A DNA stretch of 64,000 bases from NCBI GenBank assembly GCA_032718475.1, contig JAUCBJ010001007.1:1-64000 (forward strand), read 5' to 3'. Below, in pieces: positions 53,539 through 64,000 of the stretch (position 1 is its first letter; each line of letters starts with the position of its first letter). The notes below the pieces were generated by a model. That model was not told the DNA's origin and made no database searches. It saw only the letters and a program-made list of their open reading frames with translations. The DNA is from Nemertoderma westbladi. Taxonomy: Eukaryota; Xenacoelomorpha; Nemertodermatida; Nemertodermatidae. The position numbers and the translations under genes were made by a program.

Positions 53539-55880
53539 TTGAAGGTCTCTCGTTTCCTGAGTGGTAGCGCCAGGCCCATTGGTGGTGACGCTGAACTGTG
53601 GAGTGCGCTCCTCACCCGCTACGAGGCGCACAGCTCCCGCCTCTGCGAGGCCGTCACCGGCTTGGCTCGACGCCTCGCCAACTTGGTGGTCCTGTGGGGG
53701 GAGATCCGGGCGCTCCGAGCGTGCCGCCTCGTCGCTTTAGACAAGGAACCCAGCATCCGGCCGATTGGGATTGGGGAAGTCCTCTACTGGCTCACCACTA
53801 ACTGCCTCACCTCGGCCACTAAAATTGACTTTATAACAGAGTGTGTGGCAGACCAACTCTGTGCGGGAGTAAAGGCTGGTATTGAAGGCGCAGTCCACGC
53901 GATGTCGGCGATGTTCGAGCAGAACTCAACAGAATGTATGCTCCTCGTCGACGCTGCCAACGCCTTCAACAGCCTGAGTCGCCCTGTCGCCCCGTGGAAA
54001 CCGCGTTCACTGGCACTGGTGCTCCCGGTACCTGTACAACGCGCATAACGGCCATGCAGCCCTCTACCTACAGGGGTCTAGCAAACCACTGTGGAGTAGG
54101 GAGGGATATACACAGGGCGACCCGGCGGCCATGCTGGGCTACGGCTGTTGGAATCTCCCCATGATCCGCTCACTTAGGGAAGTCGGCAATACCCCTCCGA
54201 CGCACCTTAGCGATCTGCCACCCTGCAACCCGCCACCCGCGGTTCCGACCACCCGGCATCCCGCCACCCGGCGTTCTGACACAAGGCGTCCTGCCACCCG
54301 GCAACCCCACCCCACCACCCGGCGACCCGTCACTCAGGGACCCGCCACCCTGCGACCCACCACCCTGCGACCCGCCACCCAGAAACCCGTCACCCAGAGA
54401 CCCGCCACCCCAAGACCCGCCACCCAGCGATCCGGCACCCGGAAGTACCACCTGCTGGCAAAAGCAGTGCTGGTACGCGGATGACGCCTCATCAGCAGGG
54501 TCCGTCGCCGGAGTGTGGGAATGGAGGGAGGAGCTGTGCCACCGTGGACCCCGAGTTGGCTACAAACCCGAGTCCACGAAGAGCTACCTGGTTGTGAAAC
54601 CAGAGTTTGAGAGGAGGGCGACGGAGGTGTTCGGGGATTACGGAGTCCGGATCGTATCCAGCCACCGTTTCCTCGGTGGTTACATGGGGGACTCCCGGGG
54701 ACTGCGGGAGTTCATAGCGGAGAAGGTGGTGGGGTGGGTTACAAGTATCGCTCAGCTCTCCGAGGTGGCTGCGGAGTACCGACAGACTGCCCATACCGGT
54801 ATGTCCCACTGCGTCCAGCGGAGTGGGACTACGTGCTTCGGGTGGTGGAGACTAGGGATGATGATCTGGCGCCGATCCGCACTGAACTGTTGCGTCGCTT
54901 CATCCCGGCCCTCTTTGGGACTTCCCCCGGAACTGTGAACGAGGAGCTGGTCCTCCTCCCTGGTTGCTGACCACTCCGCCTGTCTCGCCTCCGCATTGGC
55001 TACTAGTCGCGTCGCCCAGGACGCTGCCTATAAGGCAGCGATGGAGTCCGCCGTCCAATCCGTCCCCTCCGAAAGGCGCCGTACTGTGGACCGTACGGTG
55101 TCCCACAAGGTGGGTGGGTGGCTGTCGGCGCAGCCCTCCGTGGTGGATAACACCGACCTGGCCCCGGAGGTGTTCCGCGACAACCTCGCACTGAGGTACG
55201 GCCTCACGCCGCCTGGCCTCCCGGTGAAGTGTGAGGGGTGTGGGGAGCCGTTTTCGATAACCCACGCCCTGAACTGTAAGTCGGGTGGCCTGATCATAAA
55301 GTGGCACGATGAGGTCCGTGAGGTCTTTGGGGACCTCATCGCTTCTGCCTTTGGTGGTTCATGTGTACAGCCTGAAGTCACGCTGTGCACCGGCTACCTG
55401 GACAGAAGGGGCCGCGAGGTGGGGGGAGTTAGGGCTGATCTCCTGGCGAGGGGAGTCTGGACTGAGCAGAGGGTGGCGTCGTTCGATATCGCGATTGTAA
55501 ACGCTGACGCCCCCTCATATGCTCACCGGTCCTTAGACTCTGTCCTCGAGCAGAGAGTCCGAGCCAAGAACGTGCACTACAGCGCAGTGTGCAAAGACAG
55601 AAGGTTCTCCTTCGCTCCCCTTGTCGGAACCACCGACGGGGTCTGGTGCAAGGAGACTGATATCTTCATCAGCCACCTCGCTGAGACCCTTGTGGCTCGG
55701 CAGCAGGGGATGCGGGAACGTGGCCTAGCCTGCGTTCTCGGGGGAGTTCGGAGGCGGCTTCAGTTCGCGCTCCTCCGCTCTAACTCCCTCTGTCTGCGTG
55801 GTGGCCGGCGTCCCTGGAGGGTGCTGGGCTTTGGAGATGGTGCGGGTCTGCGGGGGAATGACCCCGTAGACCGGTATTAA
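53539..55880 (+). pseudogene. Non-LTR retrotransposon with C-terminal restriction-like endonuclease (R2/R4/HERO-type layout), frameshifted
   Basis: A GC-rich block unlike its AT-rich flanks. RT part: CRLVALDKEPSIRPIGIGEV and LCAGVKAGIEGAVHAM, with motif A LLVDAANAFNSL, then in other frames QGDPAAML and, at about 54,475, YADDAS. The tail of the RT (SYLVVKPEFERRATEVFG, SSHRFLGGYMGD, then in another frame EWDYVLRVVETRDDDLAPIR) leads to a C-terminal module. That module has a CCHC knuckle (CEGCGEPFSITHALNC) and a PD-(D/E)xK-like core (VRADLLARG ... FDIAIVN), as in site-specific non-LTR elements. At least four frame changes and an internal minisatellite disrupt it. The upstream N-terminus is absent. 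Clade is uncertain. Confidence 0.75.
54200..54450. repeat. ~10-20-bp GC-rich minisatellite inside the RT coding region
   Basis: Repeats of CACCCGGCGACCCGCC-like words run between the QGDP motif and the YADD motif of the element, a place where the family normally has a short fixed-length segment. Confidence 0.8.
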
Positions 55881-57240
55881 TCCACGGTGCACCATTTTTA
55901 ATTGTATGTTTAATTGGTTTGTCTTAATTGTATTGTTCTGATTGGTGGTGGGATGTTGGGTTGGTGCAGCTATATATTTAATTGTATATACAATTTTAAT
56001 CTCTTAATTAATAAATAATAATGAATCCATTAACTATAAAAATATATATTCAGTAGAAAGATCTTAATTTGCAGTATGCAATGGTGATAAATTCCAAGCA
56101 TGAGGACCCTTTAACCCTATTATACCCGGGGGGGGGGGGGGGGGGAGTGAATATGACACGCCGTGGTTTTTTAGATATAACACTGAAGCAAACACAATGG
56201 GGAATCTGAAATTTTATGACTTTTCTTAAAAATCTATTGTCTTCTTAATAGTGGAAACGGTTTTCAAAAATATTGGGAAGTTTTCAAGTTATAGCACCAT
56301 TTTTTAACCCTACTTTTGGCACTTTTTTGAAGCGTTTTTGAAAATTACATTTTATGAAATATGATTTGTAACATCTCTATTAATGATTTACACCGATTTC
56401 TTGGTGTTTACAATTAGATGGAGTTCATCTAAATGATTTTAGATAAAAGATATTTCAAACTTGTTTTTTCGGCGGGTGCCAATTTTGGTGCCAGCACCAA
56501 ATTTTGAAATATGTCAATTTTGTAAATTGATTGTTTGAACATGTTTTTGAGCAATAGTAGTTTTTGAGGTTCTGGTTCCTATGGAAATTTGAATATCCAT
56601 TCAATTGTTCAATTGCTTGTGGCAACTTATTTCTCTCGTTTTAGCGGTTTATGGCGGTTCTGAATTCAATAGAATAAATAATTATCTAACAAGACATCTT
56701 AAGCTTGTATTTTTTTTCGGGGAGTGGGTGCAAAATTTGGTGCATCCATCAAATATATAAATTGATTGCGTCACCGTGATTGCACATCGATTGGTTTCTT
56801 GCGTTATACGGGTTTATGAGGGTCCTGAATCCGATAGAATCAATAAAAACAGCACAGGACATCTCAAACTTGCAGCTTTTGTTGATGGGTTCGAAATTTG
56901 GTGCTAGCACTAAAATTTGCCAAATTTCGCCGACAAATACGAGTAGCAATGATCTGGCATATTAGAAATGTATTCCATTAGAATCAGCGCCCCAGACAAC
57001 CAAAAAATGTGAATTTACAGCATCGTATAAGTGAATAAATAATTTTCTTTTCAAACCGAAAAGAGCTGGTTACTTGTTTTTTTCATTTTTTGCCTATTTA
57101 GAGGACTAAAACAGCCATTTTTTACTAATCAGATTATTTTTAAATCGGGGGATCGGTGAGATTTACACATTTCTGAAATGTACAAATGGAATTATTATAA
57201 TATTAACATAATATTTAACAAGTAATCACTTGTCACTATT
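55881..57240. repeat. Intergenic with poly-G tract and ~175-bp dispersed repeats
   Basis: A run of about 20 G lies near 56,129-56,147. From 56,395 to 56,950 three degenerate units share CAAATTTTGGTGC-type and CTTGCGTTATACGGGTTTAT blocks with the pair at 12.1-12.47 kb. No gene recognised. Confidence 0.6.
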
Positions 57241-57308
57241 ATCTATTATCTGTATCTATATCTATATGTATATATATCTATATCTATATGTATATATATC
57301 TATATCTA
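57241..57308. repeat. TATCTA/TATATG microsatellite
   Basis: A simple repeat of TATCTATATCTATATGTATA-type words. Confidence 0.8.
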
Positions 57309-57339
57309 ACTATTATCTGAATTGTCACATGCTGCTTCT

Positions 57340-59640
57340 AATAAGCAGAGTTTATGAATAGGTCTTAGATATATCCCGGTTGAGGTCTTGATATTCACAG
57401 ATCTGACGATGATTCTGTATCAGGGAATGTTTCGATGACGACTCCCGTTTGCCATTTATGGTGAGGGTGGTCGTCATCGTGAACGAGGATCACATACCAT
57501 ACGACGTAAATTTCTTGCTAATTTCGTCCATTTAGAACGAACTGGTAACGATGTCAGATACAGAATCTATTAGATAGTACCTGCACCGGCTTCCAGGTCT
57601 TACGACTATATATATCAGAATCATTTATGTCACCAATTGGGACATCAATTGCCCGATCCTGAAGCATAAGGCAACGTGGTGTTATCACCATCTCCCCAGA
57701 GGCATCATCGGAGACAACACAGATTGGTCTACCATTGATGATTGATTCAACCTCAGTCAAAGTGGTGACAAGAACGTCATCTCAAACTAAAGCTAGGCTT
57801 AAAATATTAAAGAGAACAGATTTACAGGACTGAACAAGGCGTTCATACACGCCCCCTTGTGAGGAGCAGCCAGCAGGGGTATTGAATTTCCATTCAACCC
57901 CTCTGGTTTTAAGGTCATTTTTTATTTGGTCGTGATTGTCTTCAATACTTTGTTGGAGTTCATTATTAGCTCCAACAAAGTTAGAGCCATTATCAGACAA
58001 TATTTGTAATGGCGTGCCTCTACGTGAGATGATCCAACCATAAGCTCCACTTGTTTGAGATTGTCTCTGGTACAGGATCATCCCACGCTAGCTTGGCTTG
58101 CCACATTTCACTGATGACGAGGCGACCCTGGAGAATGATAAGTGATATCCAACCAAGCGGGTGATAAATGGTTGCAATATTGGAAACTGCAATACGCTTT
58201 GTAAAAAATTAGACATCTTTATGATTGAATTTGAACATGAAGGAATCAGAAGTGGTATCCCAATGAATACCAAGAACTCTTGAGACATCAAGGTTGTCAA
58301 AATCTAAGTCGACCTTGGTTGGTTCGCGTTCGGATTCAGGAAAATTATTAATGAACTCACGTGAATTTGATGCGAATTTGATTAAATGAAATCCACCCTT
58401 GGACAAGCATTCTATAAGTCCATTAGCTGTTCCAAGAGCCTCTTTAACGTTGAATGAATAATGGAGGCAATCATCGACATAGAAGCTAAAGGTAATGGCA
58501 AGGTGAATAAGTTGACTAAACATATGTTTATGATCCTCCCCGCACCTGCATAAGGTATTTGAAGCAACCGTACTAGTACCAACGGCTCCAAAGATATGTG
58601 ACAACATGGAGTATACTTGAATGGTATCTGAATTGTTGGGCTTCCAAAGAAATCGTAAGCTATCGGAATCAGAAGGTGGAACTTTGACTGTGTGATACAT
58701 ATATACTCTCAATATCAGATGTAAATGCAACAGAGCCAAAACGGAATCGTAACAGTACACCTATTAATGGTTTGATTAGATTTGGTCCTTCAGTTAGATT
58801 GTCTTTGAGACACATGCCTTTATAAGAAGCAGCACAATTATTGACAATTCTAATATTGTTAGGTTTGTTTACATTTTGAACAAAATGATGTGGTAAGTAA
58901 TATGTCTGAGCACTTTCAGATGCTGCTTCTTCAGGGGATAAAAGACGCACGTAACCCCATTTGATATATGTGACTATGTTTTCCTGATATAAAGCGTAGA
59001 TATCTGAACGATCTTTTAGACGATGAAGAAAGTACTAAAGATGTTTCATTGCCAAAGGCTTGTTGTTTATTAAAGTAGGTGGTGGATTTTTCCACATCAT
59101 TCCTGCTTCATATCGACCCTCTATCTATTTTGTTGTTTTTTGTAGCATTTCGAATGCGGCGCTGCTATCATGAGATGGAACATTCTCCTCATCTCCCGGA
59201 TGTGAATGCAAGCAATTTTTAATATCTGAAAGCCCGATGGAGAGCTCTAAGTTTAGTAATTGCTGAAAACATTGATTTATTTCGGAAGTTTCGAGAATAT
59301 CTATGCGATTAACAGATTCTACATAGGAAGATTCCTGATAAATCGACAGCTTGCAAATCTATAGGGCCAATAAGGGATCAACCAAATGGTGTCCTTACGG
59401 CAGACGGTTGGTTGCTTGGATCTGGAGCCATAATGTACTGCATATTGTGCTTGCGGGTGGTTTATTCCTAGTAATGCTGAGACCATGGGGATGTCAACAA
59501 TTGGAGTGGTGAGAAGGTCACTAGATATGTTCCAAAGATGACTATATTCCTTAATTGCTACTTGTTTAATATCTTGTGTATAAGCCTGTTGGAATTCAGA
59601 AATGCCGATTGATTCCGATTCGGATCCGGATCCGGATTGA
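57340..59640 (-). pseudogene. pol: Decayed BEL/Pao element pol with internal deletion
   Basis: Read leftwards. IVDIPMVSALLGINHPQAQY and an RTPFG-stop-SLIGP segment are the BEL pre-RT region. YYLPHHFVQNVNKPNNIRIV, CAASYKGM and LRFRFGSVAFTSDIESIY are RT motifs with the motif A Asp. LRFLWKPNN and FYVDDCLHYSF (motif C) follow, then FHLIKFASNSREFI. After KRIAVSNIATIYHPLGWISL the sequence jumps near 58,020 into GTPLQILSDNGSNFVGANNE and GGVYERLVQS, the integrase core D and E motifs. RNase H and the integrase zinc module are therefore deleted. The last part (57,760-57,340) carries a WQTGVVIETFPD-like C-terminal module. Frameshifts and stops are numerous. It is a different BEL/Pao lineage from the giant element. 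Confidence 0.75.
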
Positions 59641-59649
59641 AATGCCGAT

Positions 59650-61090
59650 TCGGTTATATCCGGTTATACCACTTCCACCTCTAACAGTCCCCTTATACCA
59701 CTTCCACGTCCAATAGTCCCCCTTATACCACTTCCACCTCTAACAGTCCCCTTATATCACTTCCACGTCCAATAGTCCCCCTTATACCACTCCCACCTCT
59801 AACAGTCCCCTTATACCACTTCCACGTCCAATAGTCCCCCTTATACCACTCCCACCTCTAACAGTCCCCTTATACCACTTCCACGTCCAATAGTACCCCT
59901 TATACCACTTCCACGTCCAATAGTCCCCCTTATACCACTTCCACCTCTAACAGTCCCCATATACCACTTCCACGTCCAATAGTCCCCCTTATACCACTTC
60001 CATGTCCAATAGTCCCCCTTATACCACTTCCACCTCTAACAGTCCCCTTATACCACTTCCACGTCCAATAGTCCCCCTTATACCACTTCCACGTCCAATA
60101 GTCCCCCTTATACCACTTCCACCTTTAACAGTCCCCTTATACCACTTCCACATCCAATAGTCCCCCCTTATACCACTTCAAACAGTCCCCCTTATGCCAC
60201 TTCCACGTCCAATAGTCCCCCCTATACCACTTCTAAAAGTCCCCTTATACCACTTCCACGTCCAATAGTCCCACTTTATACCACTTCCACATCCAACATT
60301 CCCTATTATAGCACTTAAACCTCCAATAATCCCCCTAATACCACTTGCACCTCCAACAGTCCCCCTTATACCACTTCCACGTCCAACAGTCCACCTTATA
60401 GCACTTCAACCACCAATAGCCCCCCCCCCCCCCCCCCTTATTCCACTTCCTTGTCTAACAGTCCCCCTTATACCACTTCCACGTCCAATAGTCCCCCTTT
60501 ATACCACTTCCACATCCAACATTCCCTATTATAGCACTTAAACCTCCAATAATCCCCCTAATACCACTTGCACCTCCAACAGTCCCCCTTATACCACTTC
60601 CACGTCCAACAGTCCACCTTATAGCACTTCAACCACCAATAGCCCCCCCCCCCCCTTATTCCACTTCCTTGTCTAACAGTCCCCCTTATACCACTTCCAC
60701 GTCCAATAGTCCCCCTTTATACCACTTCCACATCCAACATTCCCTATTATAGCACTTAAACCTCCAATAATCCCCCTAATACCACTTGCACCTCCAACAG
60801 TCCCCCTTATACCACTTCCACGTCCAACAGTCCACCTTATAGCACTTCAACCACCAATAGCCCCCCCCCCCCCCCCCCTTATTCCACTTCCTTGTCTAAC
60901 AGTCCCCCTTATACCACTTCCACCTCGAACAGTCCCCCTTATACCCCTTCCACGTCCAACAATGCCCCTCATACCACTTTCACGTCCAACAGTACCCCTT
61001 ATACCACTTCCACGTCCACCGATGGCCCTTATACCACTTCCACCTCCAACATTTCACCTTATACCACTTCCTCCTCCAACAGTTACTTTA
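59650..61090. repeat. 30-bp minisatellite, second array (~48 units)
   Basis: Same family as 22.9-24.5 kb (CCCCTTATACCACTTCCACG, TCCAATAGT or TCCAACAGT). It includes a ~235-bp higher-order unit repeated three times between about 60,270 and 60,900, each ending in a C run (60,421, 60,644, 60,860). Some units are 29 bp, so the frame is not kept. Confidence 0.93.
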
Positions 61091-61871
61091 CGTCTACACA
61101 TAGCAGCTACAATTTTTAGAATTAGAATCGGTAATAAATAACTCCGCAAGAAATTCGTTCCGGCGAGCCATCAACAACAGCAACACAAGCGAGGGCTACA
61201 CACGGAGTATCCAGAAAATCAAGGACGTCTTACTACAGAACGAGTTTCCAGCGAGAGTCATTAAAAAACTGTTAGTATCAGTTGAGAAACCACGGCGCAA
61301 ATCACAACGACCTAAAGCTACACAAGTTCAGAAGCTCCCAATCAGGCTTCCATACATTAACGAAACGATAACTCGAGAAATTAGCAAAGTCATCAATGGA
61401 AGCACATTGAAAGAAATCACCCACGCAGCTTACACACCAGGCACAAAACTCAAACAGAAATTAATAAGATCAGCCCTTCACCCACCCAAATGCCCAGCAC
61501 CGCCACATGCCCCCTGTTACACGTGCAGCATCAACATACCAAACTGTACAATCCGAAACGTCGTCTATGAGTTAGAGTGTCCCCTTTGCCAATCCAGATA
61601 CGTGGGCGAGACGTACCACCAACTAAGAATAAGACTCCGGCAACACTACAACAGCTTCAGGAGGGAAGTCGATGATAGCATAATTCTAGAACACTACCGC
61701 ATGTTCCACCCAGAAATCGACCACAAGAACGTAAAACAACCACTATTAGGCAAAGTGCTTCGAAAGTGCAGAGATTGGGCAAACCGCAAAATAACTGAAA
61801 AACTAATAATAAAAACAACAACACCCAGCATCAACACACATCACATCAACAACTTTGACACTGGATGGTAG
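61090..61871 (+). pseudogene. Penelope-like element C-terminal fragment with GIY-YIG endonuclease
   Basis: One open frame runs from the end of the minisatellite to a stop at 61,871, without an obvious start. SIQKIKDVLLQNEFPARVIK is thumb/linker-like. CYTCSINIPNCTIRNVVYEL and ECPLCQSRYVGETYHQLRIR give the Cys-rich lead-in plus the GIY-YIG-type YEL...YVG motifs and catalytic-type Arg. HYRMFHPEIDHKNVKQP follows, and the frame ends INNFDTGW. This matches the endonuclease end of Penelope-like retroelements. The RT core is missing, and the 5' break coincides with the minisatellite edge. The surviving frame has no stop, so the fragment may be young. Confidence 0.8.
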
Positions 61872-63340
61872 ACTCAATGTTCCTTTATCATATCCAATTT
61901 AGTCCGATATTTACATATATTTATATTTAAATTTATGGTTCAAAATTCCCGCCAGTTTCTCGTAATACTGTTTATACTGTTTATCCCTTATACCGGTAAT
62001 AGACAGTAATCACACCGTTTATATTTATTTATTTTGTGCTCGTAAAAGACCTGTTGGTTCAAAATTTGCACACAGCTTAATTTGTTATTAATTTGTCACC
62101 GCGAGTTTGGTCGTTCCTACATCTCTTCTTAACAATCAATGTAATCGAGAGAAAGTTAATTTAAAATTACTATTTTCAAGTGGACACATTTGTTTAAAAA
62201 TCCGTGACCAAAGTTTGTGTTTCATTATAGCAGTCGTTAATATTAATCAGTCAACGTCACTAGTTCAACCCATTGCATTCACCAGTTACTAAGCTTTTGA
62301 ACGCGCTATTACATATTTATAGCAGTATTCATAGAACTTGAGTCACACTCAGGAACATGAAGTCAACTCTCGTTTTGGACACGCTAAAATTGTGATATTT
62401 TTGGGGATTAACTGTCACAATATTTTCATAACTTAACGTAATAATATATTTTTACTATCACTAGAATCACCTTGAAAGCAGCTTTAAAACTGATATATAC
62501 ATTTAATATGTTACAACTAGGCTTACAAATGTGGGCTACATTCTGGACGGTGGTCTTGGCCACTTTTTTATGTTTTGGGCCTTAACATACTCGACATACT
62601 TCAACTGCATCCATGTGTGAATATCCCGGTTGGTTAGTATATTAACTGTCACAATAATTTCATAACTTAAAGTAATACAGTAATATATTTTTATTGTAAC
62701 ATTGTAACATTACTCAACGCCGTTAGTAATAACAGCGAGTTGTTATTTAGCACTTTACAACTTTAGAGGACATTACAGCAATTTATTGGCCTGTACATTT
62801 AGTATTGTATTCGGTGTTGTAATGTCCCTTGTTTACTATGTGGTAACCAATGACAGCGAGCTGTAAAGTTACGGCCTCATTGGTTACCACGTAAACAATA
62901 GGTGGTATTTTATTATTATTGCCTGACAGCCAGATAGGCCTACTGCATTACCTACCGTAGCTATTAATAACCAGTAGCTATAAACTATTAACATGGCTCC
63001 AAACGCCACCATAAATATAAGCTATCTTTTTTATAACGTAATTTATGTTGTTGCCGTCAGTTCCTGAACAGGGAATGGACGCCGATGTAAGATTCCGGGG
63101 GTTGCGCTAGATCCCGAAATACTATTCACCGGAATTATTGGTGTTGGGGAAACTCAGGATTTGTAATGCACTAACTGATTCCTTATAGACGAACTGATTC
63201 TAAATAATTTTGGGCTCCCATACACCAAATAATTAGAATAAACACATACATCAGTAATAAACCTACAGTACAAACAATTTATTTAGTATTTACTTTATAA
63301 GATGACAGACTTACTTTATATGATTTTAACCACCCCAACT
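61872..63340. other. Intergenic, no gene recognised
   Basis: Contains a direct repeat (TTAACTGTCACAATAWTTTCATAACTTAA, about 62,408 and 62,642). There is also an inverted repeat at 62,831-62,853 / 62,877-62,896 (GTTTACTATGTGGTAACCAA and TTGGTTACCACGTAAAC). No supported coding frame. Confidence 0.45.
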
Positions 63341-63349
63341 ACGTTTGAT

Positions 63350-63995
63350 ACCCATGTCTAGTCGGTGTCTGTAATGTCTGGTGAGGGGCTGCAGCTTCCG
63401 TTACATTCCGAGTCCTTTTCAGGCTCGTAATAGCTCTGTCGACTGCAGTCCACTCTGTCCATCAGTGTCGGGTGAGGATAGACAGCTTCCGTTACGTTCC
63501 GAGTCCTTTTCAGGCTTGTAATAGCTCCATCAGCGACCTGTCGCTCCATCCATTAATATCCGTAGTGTCTGGTGAGAGGATGCAGTTTTCCGTTACGTTC
63601 CGAGTCCTTTTCAGACTCGTAATAGCTCCGTAGACTGCAAACCACTCCATCCGTCGATGTCTGGCGGTCAAGCGAGGAAGTATGGTTTTCCGTCACGTTC
63701 CAAGTCCTTTTCAGGCTCGTAATAGCTCCGTAGACCATAATCCTCTCTGTAAGTCACAGGACGTCAGCGCGAGCAGAGAAGAGCGATTTCCGTTGCGTTC
63801 CGAGTCCTTTTCAGGCTCGTAATAACTCAGCAGAAAACAAACTTCACTCCATCAGTGTCGGTCCTTTGCGGAGCACTATACCGATTGGTTCCGATTCCTT
63901 TTCAGGCTCATACTACGCACAGCGAACTAGCGCACCACACAGGCGGTCCTAAGTCCGGTTCCCTTCCCGCTGTGTGGCCTCCTGGTCTGTTTGTT
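63350..63995. repeat. ~100-bp tandem repeat with conserved hairpin core, runs to right edge
   Basis: At least six units share GTTCCGAGTCCTTTTCAGGC and TCGTAATAGCTC, while the intervening ~70 bp diverge strongly. The core can fold as GAGTCCT-TTTC-AGGCTC with one bulged T. The same core is found at 20.08-20.36 kb. Short minus-strand frames over the array come from the repeat and are not genes. Confidence 0.85.
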
Positions 63996-64000
63996 TCCCA

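Noticed and set aside
54139-54484. Pro/Arg/Thr- and Gly-rich frames at 54.1-54.5 kb
   Set aside because: Caused by the short GC-rich repeat inside the RT region.
59650-61090. CRISPR-like array
   Set aside because: Units are directly adjacent without unique spacers, and the genome is clearly eukaryotic.

Overview
The window looks like nuclear DNA of an invertebrate animal. It is AT-rich and intergenic sequence dominates. It holds two intronless animal-type Cys-loop receptor genes and a dense mix of animal retroelements: several LINE lineages, BEL/Pao LTR elements and a Penelope-like fragment. It also has DNA-transposon-like palindromes and long minisatellites. I cannot name the species. No tRNA, rRNA, CRISPR or bacterial-type operon was found.

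Layout. 1-9.2 kb is a nest of broken LINEs: an ORF1/endonuclease fragment at the left edge, a minus-strand CR1-like RT tail, a plus-strand RTE-like RT tail split by a 2.5-kb foldback element, and a minus-strand CR1/L2-like endonuclease-RT element whose 5' part holds a 30-bp minisatellite. 10.25-11.45 kb is a solo LTR. 12.9-13.8 kb holds two more LINE tails. 14.2-15.8 kb is Cys-loop receptor gene 1. 17-22.2 kb holds purine-rich coding remnants, a hAT-like remnant and a TTAA-flanked palindrome. 22.9-24.5 kb is a 30-bp minisatellite. 26.2-31.0 kb is a decayed minus-strand retroelement with a gag zinc knuckle, a retropepsin, a 3'-5' exonuclease-like domain and CCHC knuckles.

31,249-49,808 is an 18.56-kb BEL/Pao-type LTR retrotransposon. 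It has about 1.17-kb LTRs and a 5-bp target duplication (GGAGT). It carries a long gag, pol in an overlapping -1 frame, and a third reading frame of about 1.4 thousand codons downstream of pol, cut once by UAG. That third frame contains an exonuclease-like core followed by zinc knuckles, the same module seen in the decayed 26-31 kb element. The solo LTR at 10.25 kb belongs to the same family.

51.4-53.0 kb is Cys-loop receptor gene 2, a paralogue of gene 1 with a matching 5' flank. 53.5-55.9 kb is a GC-rich non-LTR element with a restriction-like endonuclease. 57.3-59.6 kb is a decayed minus-strand BEL/Pao element with an internal deletion. 59.65-61.1 kb is a second array of the 30-bp minisatellite, followed by a Penelope-like GIY-YIG fragment. 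63.35 kb to the right edge is a roughly 100-bp tandem repeat with a conserved hairpin core.

The two receptor genes are the only likely host protein genes. The most unusual system is the giant BEL/Pao-like element and its extra exonuclease-zinc-knuckle reading frame. All motif calls are by eye; no database search was run.
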